Part shown: positions 36,400 through 47,406 of the stretch, piece after piece
How positions within the stretch are numbered: position 1 is the first letter of the stretch
How the letters are laid out: every line of letters starts with the position of its first letter
NCBI GenBank assembly: GCA_015178975.1
Contig: WHVD01000043.1
Span: 248,001 to 312,000, forward strand
Reading direction: 5' to 3'
Source of the DNA: Hysterangium stoloniferum
Lineage: Eukaryota > Basidiomycota > Agaricomycetes > Hysterangiales > Hysterangiaceae
Length of the DNA: 64,000 nucleotides
Notes under the pieces: generated by a model
Database searches by the model: none
Told to the model about the DNA's origin: nothing
The model's input: the letters and a program-made list of their open reading frames with translations, nothing else
Program-made: the position numbers and the translations under genes

Positions 36400-38016
36400 A
36401 CCCCAACCTATTAATACTTCTACCACGTTGTCTCGTACTGAAAACGTTGAGCACTGTACGGGTAATTCTGGGATGTCATCATCGATGCATTCCACCTCAC
36501 AGGACAACATGGCAGGCACTTCCACCAACTCGGGGAGTGGCACTGCTTTCACTCCAATACTCCGTCCCCCAGACCCCGACTCCCCAACTTCAAAAGGATA
36601 CCTTGACCCCAAACAGCGATTCCTCCTCCCCCACCACCTTGAACAGAAATTGTCGAGCACCTGGAGGAAGCCTCTTTGTCCACATACCCTACGCGGATGG
36701 ACCCTGTTCCAGAAGCTGCACCCCTGCCCTCGGGTACTTGGGGGGCTCCCTCGTGAACATGGAGTGAAACCCCCCCACCCCCTCACAGTATCTTCCCTTC
36801 CACCGAGGAGGAGCTCAGGAAGAAATGGCAGTCTGAGGCTTTCTCCACGCAGGTTCAGAAGGAATTAAAAATGCTCAAGAGGAAGAGGAGGGAGGAGTAC
36901 TTAGAAGGACAGTGAAAGATAGGTGCTAGGGATCATATCCCCTCAAGGCAGACACGACAGGAATGGAGGAGAATGGAAGGAAACAACAACCCTTCAATCA
37001 TCACTCCCCCTCCGGGCCATAAATGGACACATTTCACTGAGACAGATTGCAGTGTCGGGGGCATGCCATGTGTTCAGAGTGTAGGACAGAAAAGCAGGAA
37101 AGGAAAAGACATGGTCACCTTTTATGATTGGGACAAAGTATGGAGGATCAAGCTACAAAGCATTGCATTGCGACACGGGGATGGAGTTACACTACCTCCC
37201 AGACCTCCTTCCCAATGTGGGAATCAGGAATGAACCTACCGGATGGGACCCATCGACTTCTCATCCGATTTGGAGGATGACCGATCGCACTACCCCACCT
37301 ATGACGGCAAGTACCTTGGTGCTGATTGCCACGAAGGTTTTTTACTTCCAGACATCATTCACTTCTTCACGAGTGACCCTAATCAACGATGAAAACTGCC
37401 GACTTCTGTCAGAGTTTGGAGGGGGTATCATCCAACTGACCCTGCGATGCCATCCAGCTCCACTCCCCTCCCTCCACCTCTGTCCATTTCTTCCACACCC
37501 TCACTGCAGCACTTTACACCCTTTTCAGAGCTGCCGGGAGGTTGTGAACCATCTACTGACCTGCTATCTCTCCCCCCCATATCATTGCCCCTCCCCCCTG
37601 CAGGATCTTCCGTCATACCACCGCCCTCACCCACACCCAAGCTCTCTCCAGCACTGTGGCCAAACCCACCCCCCCACACGTCCCCTGACCCCCTCATCAT
37701 CACCTGCTCTACCCCAGCACAGAGCCCACCTCCCATCTCTCCTTGCTCACCTTGCGTTTCCCTGGGGAGCCCCATTCCTCAACCCAATGCTACATTGATG
37801 GATGTCAATCACCCTATCCAGGAAATCCTTGCAGCGCCTTCCCCAGTCATGGAGAAAGTCCTCGAGGTGCCCCCCTCCTCAGCCATGCAGGTCTTCAAGG
37901 AACCACCCCCAGCTATGGAAGTCTTCGAGGAGCCTCCCCCCTTAAGCGAAAAAGCGAAGGGGAAGTGGAAAGCTGATGTTCAGGTTGACAAGCCCCTTGC
38001 CATTGACCCTTTCCCT
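36400..38016 (+). pseudogene. Extra decayed ORF downstream of pol, unknown function
   Basis: Between the chromodomain and a truncated family E LTR, fragments in changing frames read TEEELRKKWQSEAFSTQVQK, LKRKRREEYLEG, MVTFYDWDKVWRIKLQ, SHYPTYDGKYLGADCHEG and a Pro/Ser-rich segment (37447-38010) ending SEKAKGKWKADVQVDKPL. A basic helical start, a middle block and a proline-rich tail would make a third ORF of roughly 500 codons. Several stops look like CGA to TGA. It may be an additional ORF of the family C chromovirus or part of a second element. I do not recognise it. Confidence 0.4.
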
Positions 38017-38482
38017 GGCTTCAGCTTATGTGCTGCACCTCTACACAAATGCTCAAAAGTCCTTAATTTCAAAGGTGAGACTTATGATGGAAGATACAGA
38101 TATTCAGAGTTCCGAAGAGTTCTGAATATCGAGCGTACAGAAAGATGGAAGAGGGAATAAGAAACTAAGTCGATATCAGATCTAAAGTAAAGTACAAATT
38201 TGTGGAAACTAATATAAGTCTTCTCGTTATTGTACTACAAACTAAGACCATAATAAGATGGAAATGGGAGTATTCTGAAATGGGAATACAATAAGACATA
38301 TCAGGGAGACAATATTCCGAAACGGGAATATAATAGACAAACAAGTAAATACTTGTCAACAGACAAATTACCAAATGCAGAACAAGGGAAGAATGTGGAA
38401 GATACGGTAACTATGATGTTCTGTAGTCAGAGGTCAGAAGTTGGAAGTCAGATATTGAAACATCCGGGAATGGGTCGTAACA
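38017..38482 (-). repeat. Truncated LTR family E
   Basis: 466 bp ending (plus-strand right side) in GGGTCGTAACA. About 107 bp of the 3' end of the LTR is missing; the break lies exactly at the start of the shared core motif GGCTTCAGC. It is fused in frame by chance to the proline-rich ORF on its left. Confidence 0.85.
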
Positions 38483-38708
38483 TATTGTCAGCATTCTCCA
38501 GGTTGGCTCAGGTAATATAACCATCAATAAGTCAGAGGTCAATCACTGAAATTGTCAGAGTGGCATCCATCTTCTCACATATACAGCTATGTATATGTTG
38601 ATGCCTAAAATTGAAGAAGAATGAAAATACTATTCCAAGACAGATACATACAGTATGACTGCTGATGTAGTGTCTAAGGACATTATTATTGACCAATACG
38701 TATTCAGG
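38483..38708 (+). other. Unassigned 226 bp with a short open frame
   Basis: Without the family B LTR, a frame reads MTADVVSKDIIIDQYVFRLN then CKEELTHFRFNDF across the CTCAA target site into 40031-40070. The MTADVVSK start recalls the MTADI.TK motif near the end of Copia RNase H, but the rest does not fit, so I leave it unassigned. Confidence 0.3.
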
Positions 38709-38713
38709 CTCAA

Positions 38714-40025
38714 TGTTACGACTGTGTTGCAACCCTTCGCAAGCCGACGGTCCCCGATGGAATACCCTCGTTATACGTCTTCGACAATACAACCCTTCGC
38801 AAGCTGTCGGTTCCCCGACGCTGACGTATGCTCTCCGGTCAATCAAACCCGACTACACCTTTCTGTCTGGTTATGCTTTGATATGTCCCTGTTAAGTGCC
38901 GTGTTGGGAACTTATTCCGGAACTATTGGGAAGTCACCGGAAAGTCGGGAACAACTAGATAGGGTCAGGACGTCGGCTTCAGCTTATGTGCTGCGCCTCT
39001 ATGCAAACGCTCAATGTCCTTAATTTCGGAGGTGAGACTTGTGATGGGAGTTACGGATATTCAGAGTTCCGAAGAGTTCCGAATATCGAGCGTACAGAAA
39101 GACGGGAGAAGGAATAAGAAACTAAGTCGATATCAGATCTAAGGTAAAGTACAAATTCGCGGAAACTAATATAAGTCTGCTTGTTATTGTACTACAAACT
39201 AAGACCATAATAAGACGGAAACGGAAGTGTTCTTAAAACGGAAATACAATAAGACATATTAGGAAGGCAATATTCCGTAACAGGAATATAACAAACAAAC
39301 GAGTGAATACTTGTCAACGGACAAATTACCAAATGCGGAACAAGGGAAGAATGCGGATGATACGGTAACTATGATGTTCCGTAGTCGGAGGTCAAAGTCG
39401 GAAGTCGGGGATCGGAAGTCGGGAGTGGGAGACCGGAAGTCGGATATTGAAACATCTGGGAACGGGTCGTAACAGTCCCTTTCATCATGTTGATCCATCT
39501 CATCTTATGTTCCACATATGTCTATCTATATTTGTAGTCCTCGAACTATTTCCTTTTATCGTAATTTCCATTCTCAGTTATCATCGGCCTCCGAACTAAT
39601 CATAAACTTCCTGTTCCTAGTCAAGCTTAATGTTAATGCCGTTTTCCGCCCTCCTCCCCATTAGTATTTTCTAGACGCCTGTTACTTGTATATGAACTCA
39701 CTGTAATTGTAGTTACTAGGCAATCAGAATAACGACTCAGAATACCCTCATACATCTGTAGCAGTCTCATACTAGAAGAACCCCCCTTCCGCCTTCGCGT
39801 GCGCTCGCCCATTCTCGGCCCGATCCCTTGGCCCGACACTTGACCTGTCCTTCGGTTCCGATCGGTATCTCACTGAAAGGTCCTTCTTAGGATTTAGTCT
39901 TCGCCTGTCTGAAATTTAAGGACAACCTACGGATATTTGCGAGGGCGCAGCACATAAGCTGAAGCCAAGTCCTTCCGATCGGTCCCCATCAGCCACCGAC
40001 ATTAGTCAGTTTCCAGTTCTTAACA
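38714..40025 (+). repeat. Solo LTR family B split by an LTR family E
   Basis: TGTTACGACTGTG...GTTCTTAACA, exact target duplication CTCAA (38709-38713, 40026-40030). Without the family E LTR it is about 722 bp. Core motif at about 39942-39975. Confidence 0.95.
38890..39474 (-). repeat. Solo LTR family E inside LTR family B
   Basis: 585 bp in minus orientation, exact target duplication GTCCC (38885-38889, 39475-39479). Core motif at about 38969-39000. Confidence 0.95.
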
Positions 40026-40030
40026 CTCAA

Positions 40031-42330
40031 TTGCAAAGAGGAACTGACTCATTTTAGGTTCAATGATTTCAAATAGTATATAAAAGTATAGAATTATAAT
40101 TAATTAATCAAATTTAAATAAGTTTTCAGATTAGATCACATGCTCTGATAAATACTTAGAATTGTTGATACAGAGAAAAGTTGTGGGATCACCCCTTGTG
40201 TTCATTTGTTAGGCCTTTTGATGACAAGAGTCATCTGGTAATCATCCAGGAAGTCAATGCAAGCCATACTGGTGAGGTAGCTCCTAGGTATTACACATAT
40301 CACATCACTTACAATGCCATACAGATCCAGTTTTGGGAGACAGAGAAGATTAGGGGTGTCATTCAATGGCTACACCAATACACCATTGCAACTTGCTCAT
40401 GTGAGCCACATCTACATGTGACGAAGAGTGACAAATTGGCAGAACATGACAGTCCACTCATATGTCGAGCCTGGGGGCCTTTTTGAGCTTTGATGCAGGA
40501 ACACAGCTAGAATATCTTCACATATCGGCAAATGAGATCTCCTGCAGACAAGCCGAATGGTAACAATCAACTGGGAAGACAGGTTTATTGCATGAGCGGA
40601 GCTGATCCATTGTATCTTTGTTACCATATTCGGAAGTTTATGTTTGCAATGCTGCCTGCCATGAACCTCGGCTATTAGTATTGTCCAGTTCGGCACTTTT
40701 ATAATTAGGGTTTTTTTGTGTTTGCTGAGTTCTGTTGTCCTTACCCGAACGGAAGGATGATCAAGGTGTCAGCGGTTGTTTCATTCAACTTGCCGTTCAA
40801 CACTCTGGTTCACGAAGTTCGATTCTGTTGATGCTGAACAAAGACAAAAGCCTTGTCCTGTGGCCTTTTTCTTGTAGCTTATCTCACGTTACTATGAAGC
40901 ACATTACGCTCACGACTACGTCTTGATAATTTGAAATTATCCCAAATGATATCAAGGGGAAATCATGTTTGCATGCCGACTCAGCAAGACTTCCTGTTCC
41001 TCTAAGTTCTTGAAGGATGTGAGCCAATAGGTTGTTAATGTGCGTATGGAAGAAGTTACTTAATATGATATGAAGACAAGTCGAGCAGGCGGCCAGAAAG
41101 GACATCACTGACAATTAGATAACAAGAGCAACAGATGAACATTCAAGCTGGGCGACGAGGACTCATACAAGCTTCCGTTAAACTCCGTCACACTCAGTCT
41201 CTTATAATATAATAGCCGGACGACGGGTTTATTGGATGAGCTGAGCCGATAAATTGTATGCAAGAATTACCACATTCGGAATTCCTAGAGTTTGCTATCA
41301 TTAATTTCGGCTATCACTAGTGTCCAGTTCTGGACTATTAATAGCAATACCTCAAAAATATGTGTGAATCTCGGAAATTCGATGTGCACCACGCTGTCAT
41401 CTCCTAATGTTCTGTATATAATATTTTAGTGAAACCGCAGGAAGTGCGCTTGTAGTCAAGTAGGATTATCCTGAGAACCTGGAGAACAAACAAAAAGGGT
41501 CAAGGTCAATAGGCACACAATTGATGCCGTTCACTCGCGAGCTCAATCTTATGTGTATTATGTGTTCAGCTTGCCATCATAGTTCTATAGCTGTCACGCT
41601 TGGCCTACGCGGTTCCCATTCCAACCATGGATGACGGGAATACACCCGGAGACAGACATTATAATGGCAGATGGTCATGATACTATCCCTGCCTCTGCAA
41701 AATTACAAGAAAGAATCAAATGTGATGAGACGGCTGTTGTCCATTGCAGACTCACAATTGCATTGTTCCAAAGATTGATAGGACTAAACTATATTGAGCT
41801 TCATGGTTGCCGGTGTTCTGTCCAGTTTCCCAGATGTTACTACAACGTATTAACTTCTACACACTTCCCATAGCTGCCACACCAATTGAGGTGACTGGTA
41901 GTGAATATCATATGAGAGATTGATGTCCATCGATTTGTGGCATGAATGTAAGTCAACTGGCATGGTTACATGTTACTTGAGGCATACAGTTTCAATAAAC
42001 TAACGGAAAAGGGTATACACGAGTCGTGTCACAGAATGTCCAATCCACCAACATAAATGAGGGAAGCGGGCGACAAATTAATAAGTGAACTAGCATGGAT
42101 ACGACCGAGATTGTGTATCTATTTGCCTTCATGCGGAGAAAAGGCACCTTGCATACACTTTAACTCCGCCATAATACCCAGTCATCGTCTCCTCTATGAA
42201 GGGCGGAGGTTTTTGGTCCAGTGGTCGGTATGTTGCATCAAGTGGAGTTCCCTTTCGAACCTGCTGTTAAAACGAACACGACACCCAGGACATTTACCTT
42301 GAAGTATAAAGATTAGCCAAACACTGTAAT
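40031..42330. other. Low-information DNA with a diverged direct repeat
   Basis: No convincing gene. 40576-40720 and 41219-41350 are diverged direct copies sharing GGTTTATTG.ATGAGC, CATATTCGGAA or CACATTCGGAA, then CTCGGCTAT or TTCGGCTAT and GTCCAGTTC. The short frames at 40181-40486 and 41631-41873 have protein-like composition but no recognisable domain. Confidence 0.4.
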
Positions 42331-42337
42331 ACTGAAA

Positions 42338-43881
42338 TTAATCGCGCTCACATGGTTGGTGATAAAACTTGTTGTGGTCCTAATATAGCAATGATGTCAG
42401 ATTGACCGATAGTGATGAGTCAGAGCGTACACTCACTTCTAATTCCGCTACGCTATCGAGCTCCTGGGTACACACCGGACAAGAGAGGTTGGTTTCGGGG
42501 TCCACAGCGTGGCCACCAGGGCCAGCCCGAAAAGTCGAAGATACCGGGTGGCCTGCATTTTCCGTCAGGCTATAGTTTTGTGAAGAGGTAAGTGCCATAC
42601 CTCCACTAGGATTAGCATGCGGCATCCCGGTATCCTCAGAAGCATTTGGGGCATATTTGACAAAGGCATTCAAATAGAGGCCGCAACGGGCCAAGTGGTG
42701 TGCGCGGGTGTTACCACTAGGGAAGGATTTACCACAACCTTCACATGTACCTGAGATAATTTGAGCTACAACTTTGACCCTAAGGCCAAATATGGCACCC
42801 ACATGATATGTGTTGGTCGAACCGATGAGCCTAACGTCATGGCCACATAAAATGATCAGGATCCACCTCATATATGTAATACAATTCTCACCTGTAAATC
42901 CTTGACCGTGAATCCCTTCCAGGCACACCTAGGCTCAACGCAAGCCATCTCCAGTGAATTATTCGGACCAGTCTGACGGACTGCGCCCCCTGCCCCCTCG
43001 AAAGACGGATAGACTGCGGAATGTGGTAGAGTAGATTACGTCTCATTGAAAGAGACTGACCGTAATCGTTTCTATAACTAGTCGACCCAGTTGGAATGTT
43101 GTCTCTTGGGGGTGGGTGTACGCAGGAGACGCCAATTTGAGCGGCAGCATGGCCAAGATGGTCCTGTATATGCATTAGCATGACATGCGGTGATCGCTGT
43201 CCATACTTACGGAGGTAGGAAGGGACTTCGCCATATCACTGATGTCAAAAGTGTCGGGCTGAGCGGGGTGGTCACGGGTGTCTAATCAAGTGATTTATGT
43301 CAGTGGTGAGAATGGTGGTTGGAGGGGTACGTTAGCTTGCCTGCCGGCTGGGGGGACGCCATCGCGAGAGCTGCTCGCATGGTCCGTGCGATATATCCGG
43401 CTTCTATTCCCTGAGACGTTACCTAAACAATAACAAGCATTGTAGGGGCGATTTTTTGCCGGCAATTGGTCGACATACATGTACTGTTTTCAAATGGTAT
43501 TTAGCGTCCTGCCGGAAGCTGTGTGACTCCTTCACTGAACGGATGTTACCAAGAGTGCTTCTGCTTGCGGCCTGCAAGTTTATTCTCCTGACATGCAGCC
43601 TAATACAGGACGAGCAATCAGTCCTACCACAACGCATTTGAGAAAATGTGTCCACACTCTGAATTGATATCAACCAAATCCTTAACCACAAGGAAATTCT
43701 CTAGGTCTTCAGGATCAATGCGTGCAAGCAAATCTTTGATTTTTTCGTTTCCAGATGACAAGCATTCATCCGCCTTCTCTCGGTTCTTCGAAGGAGAAAC
43801 AGAGTTGACGATATGCCGACCACCATGGATGAGGGTCTGAACAACAGGTTGAACAAGAGGGGCAAGGGCGGTGGGGTCCAT
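42338..43881 (-). CDS. Zinc-finger protein gene, multi-exon (partly resolved)
   Basis: Exon 1 (43881-43658) begins MDPTALAPLVQPVVQTLIHG and is charged and helical (DLLARIDPEDLENFLVVKDL). A 58 bp GT-AG intron leads to a second exon (43599-43550). Middle exons are unclear; likely pieces are GNRSRIYRTDHASSSRDG (about 43420-43340) and DHPAQPDTFDISDMAKSLPT (about 43275-43212). The end is well supported: exons 42928-42892, 42750-42437 and 42379-42338 join in phase. The 42750 exon holds a C2HC finger (TCEGCGKSFPSGNTRAHHLARC pattern, C-X2-C-X12-H-X3-C). Splicing the last intron creates a classic C2H2 finger, CPVC then X12 then HNKFYH, with cysteines in one exon and histidines in the next. A nucleic-acid-binding or protein-binding role is likely; the target is unknown. 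It lies head-to-head with the kinase-like gene. Confidence 0.5.
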
Positions 43882-44427
43882 AGTCAACCTGAGAACGGAG
43901 CACGGAGGGATGAGTTGATGAAATGGAAATCAGTGAGGGATTGTGGTGGTGTTATATAAAAAGATGGGGATAAAGTAGCGGAAAGAGGGCGCCTTGTAAC
44001 TATGGAGGTCAAATTAGGGTACGGGAACCTGAACATATTATACTAATTGTCCTTGAGCTTCAATTACCTGGCTCGCTTCTGATGAGAAGGCTTGGGGAAT
44101 CGTCGGTTAGTTGGCGAAAAGGTGTTTTCGGCAAATATAGCATATTTCAAATATGTCAAAATGAACAACAAAGGCTTCTATATAACCAAGGAAAGGAATA
44201 ACATCATAAGCTATCGCTATTGTTTTAACGGAATATCGTGGGAATGCTTAAACTAATTTTTTGATTTGAACAGACTGGCAGGCGGCTATTATGTAAACGC
44301 AACCAGTCCTAAAATAACGGAAGCCAGTATATCCCACTTCTTCCTGCTGTGATACCTTGTTGAAGATTTACACTGTGTCGTCCGCTGTATAACAACCGGT
44401 CTCCCTCCCACAACCCTCTTTGTGAAT
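43882..44427. promoter_or_regulatory. Divergent promoter interval
   Basis: 546 bp between the ATGs of the minus-strand zinc-finger gene and the plus-strand kinase-like gene. On the minus strand TTTTTATATAAC at about 43952-43964 is a TATA-like box roughly 75 bp from the zinc-finger ATG. I see no clear TATA for the plus strand, where a pyrimidine-rich stretch (CCGGTCTCCCTCCCACAACC) lies just before the ATG. Confidence 0.45.
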
Positions 44428-46117
44428 ATGATTACTTTGGAGGAATATGCCGCGGAAGTCGATCTCTACCGCACAACCTGGGTTCCTGGGGATCGTACAC
44501 AGCTAATGCCCATGGAGACGTTGTGGCCTAAGCACCAGATATGGCTGGAATCTTGCGGGTACAAACTCCGTTCGAGATACCAACACGACTGGGTTGCCTC
44601 GTGGAAGGGTACTAATAAGGATCCCGGAAATTGTGAAGATTCAGTTGTCGTCGTATGTACACATCCTTTTCTGACTCTCGTCCTCAACTCACTGTAACCC
44701 ATGACTGTATTACATTATGTAACACCATTAGACGTATCGCCGAGTTATGGATGCCACACGCATATCCGATGGTGCCCCTGTCGCACTTAAAGTTATCTGG
44801 ACTAACAGGCGTCGTTCCGATGAGACGCGGATCGGCCAATTATTCTCAAGTCCGGGATTGGTAACAGATCCGAGAAACCACTGTGTCCCTATTTATGAAG
44901 TCATCGACAGCCCGAGCATCGAAGGCATGCGACTTCTCGTCATGCCACTTCTCCGACCGTGGCCAAACCCTCCCTTTGTTACTGTTGGAGAGGCAGTCGA
45001 GTTCTTCAGGCAAATATTTGAAGTGAATATAACTCATTCAAACTCATTGTTATCTATGAAATCCAATGTTGTATTACTTCCAGGGATTGAGTTACATGCA
45101 TGAGCTTAACATCGCACATCGGTAAACAGGGGATTTTCATAATATGTCTATGATGATCAACAGCGTCTAGGGATCTCCACCGAGGTAATATAATGATGGA
45201 TGCCGGGGAGATGTATCCTAAAGGGTACCATCCTGTTCATCTATCCAAATCCAAAGATTTTCGCCGCTATGCTACTCATCATACTCGCACCGAACGGCCG
45301 CCCAAGTATTATCTGCTAGATTTTGGCTTGTCTCGGCATTATCCTGAAATAAGGCTTGACGCTCCCGTCCGGGGCGGTGACAAGACCGTTCCAGAATTCC
45401 AAGGGGAAGGACACAAGACGCCATACGACCCGTTCCCGGTTGATGTGTACTATCTTGGCAACATCATTTTTGAGGAATTCCTCTCAGTCAGTTTATTTTT
45501 GAACCCCAAATTGTCATTATATGAAACTGAAAGAACCTCAGAGGTATTCAAATTTAGAGTTTGTACGGACGTTAGTGTCAGAGATGATACAGAACGACCC
45601 AAAAAAGCGTCCCACCATTTTCGAGGTAGTGTGTCGTATGGACGAAATTATATCCACACTTAATGAGCTCCAATTACGGCGTCGCTTGGTCAGGAGAGCG
45701 GAGTATATTCCCTTTCGTCTGATACGTGACGTTGTACATTTTATGCGACAGGCTCGGTTTATCGTTGGGCGTGTGCCGCCTATGCCTCTGAAACCCGTCC
45801 TGGCCACACATAGTGAGGATGCCCGGGCATCGATACGTGCATTTAATGCCGCAACCCGCCCCCACATACGCGTGGTCAATGGATTGGTAATATTTGGTGA
45901 GCGGCCCCGCAGACAGCCACACATACCCCACGATCAGATACATATATCCGATGAAGAGTCCGCTGGCGAAGAGGGACTGGAGGAAGAGATCCCCGATGAA
46001 GAGGCCCCCTACGAAAAAGCCTCCGGTGACAAAGCCCTTGATGAACAGCATCCCACACAGATGTCTACTGACAACGTCCTCCCGCGTTCATCCGTTACGG
46101 GCGTGTCGTCGGCTTAG
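44428..46117 (+). CDS. Protein kinase-like protein (Agaricomycete type), five exons
   Basis: Proposed exons are 44428-44652, 44732-45022, 45084-45121, 45171-45486 and 45542-46117, all with GT-AG introns of 49-79 bp and consistent phase, giving 481 residues. Kinase landmarks: APVALK with the ATP-anchoring Lys at about residue 95, the catalytic loop HRDLHRGN (184-191) rebuilt exactly across the exon 3/4 junction, LLDFGLSRHY with the metal-binding Asp at about 235, then GGDKTVPEFQG and PYDPFPVDVYYLGN, which are typical of the kinase-like family expanded in Agaricomycetes. NDPKKRPTIFEVV follows in the C-lobe. The last about 100 residues are acidic and low-complexity (EESAGEEGLEEE). The main catalytic residues are present, so activity is plausible; no glycine loop is clear. 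It is the best-supported host gene here. Confidence 0.85.
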
Positions 46118-46742
46118 GTCTCCTAAAGAACTATCATTTATCTTAAACTGCAACTCAGCATTAGATGCACGTCGCATTGCTCGCTTTCTGGTTGCTTTTC
46201 CTCATAATGTATCCTCTACGTCTTTCAAACTATATAAATAATTTGAAATGCATACCGAAGCACCCAGTGAGATTCATGGCTCACAGGCTTGCTTTTGCCA
46301 TATAGTAGTACTCTTCTGGTTTCCCAGGTGAAGAGGTGTAATGCATGAGTAACTGATCAAACTGATATGGATAAAATCTTATATCATCATCATATGGTCT
46401 GATGTAGAAAATGCTACCATGGGAGTATGGTAGTCAAATTCCAGCTTGACAAAGGCTACTGATGTATTGTTGGAGATGTGAATGGGTTTTGGCACAGGAA
46501 TGAGTGCTGCTGATGATAGGTGGGATTTGTATGTCTCACTATGCTAACTTCTGCCAGGGCTGTTTTCACATCCTTCCTTTCCTAGGACCCAGCGTGTTCT
46601 AGATTCCAAATGACGTCGCTGTCACGGCTAACTAGCTGTCTCCGATGTGGCCGGGGGGTTGATGTGTCTCTGACGTTGGTCCACGTTCCGTGGGCTCGTG
46701 AGGGTAGGCACCTACCCCAGACTTCTCGCCATGTCCCATTCC
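46118..46742. other. Kinase 3' flank, no gene seen
   Basis: AT-rich stretch to about 46560, then GC-richer DNA that leads into gene-family copy V. No RNA gene or repeat recognised. Confidence 0.4.
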
Positions 46743-46974
46743 TTAGGTGAACCCGGAAGAAATGGGATTCATAGCAGTCCAAACAGTCCCTCTCGTCCAT
46801 TTTGGTCCCAGCGCCGTCAGACCATCACGGTCGGGATCAAGAGCCTCCCGTCTGCCCTTCCTTTGTCTAAGAGTCCCGTCACATTTTTTCTCATGTTCGG
46901 TTCGCTGGTCCTTGCGCGCAGAAAAGCCGTAACCACAATTATACTCTATTAACCACCAACACCGGAGATACATG

Positions 46975-47263
46975 TGTAACGGGAGCAGACTGGGTGGCGG
47001 ACGATGAATCGGGCGGGTAACCGCCCTAGTCTTAGATGGTAAGGGGTAAAGCGAAGACGCTGGAAGTTTTCGATCAGTAGAGGGTTTCAGACTTATAAGA
47101 GGTTGTCAGGGAACGTAGCTTAGAGGGGCGAGCATAAATAGGTGAACCCCTAGTAGTTAGAAGGGGGTCTTTTTTCGAATTGGAGCCTATTCCTACTCTG
47201 TGCGTTCCGCTTCGTAAAGAGCTCAACTGAAGGATTACGCTATCTATAAAGCCGAACCTTACA
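46975..47263 (+). repeat. 5' LTR of the chromovirus
   Basis: 289 bp. Contains a GGGCGGGTAACCGCCC palindrome near 47011-47026 and a TATA-like GCATAAATAGGTGAACC near 47131-47147, likely the promoter of the element. Confidence 0.95.
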
Positions 47264-47406
47264 CTTTTTGAGTATTTTGTCTCCAACTTCATATTCTTTT
47301 ATATTCTATACTAGCGGACTGATCACCCACTAGGTTAAAAAAAAAAAAAAAAAAAACGCGTGCACGCAATTCATCAATTCATCTACACAACTATATTCTC
47401 GCCACC

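Noticed and set aside
37428-37775. Minus-strand Gly/Glu-rich frame
   Set aside because: It is the antisense shadow of the proline-rich tail on the plus strand.
38017-38160. C-terminal end of the 237-codon proline-rich ORF
   Set aside because: From 38017 on the frame reads through truncated LTR E DNA, so these residues are not part of the original protein.
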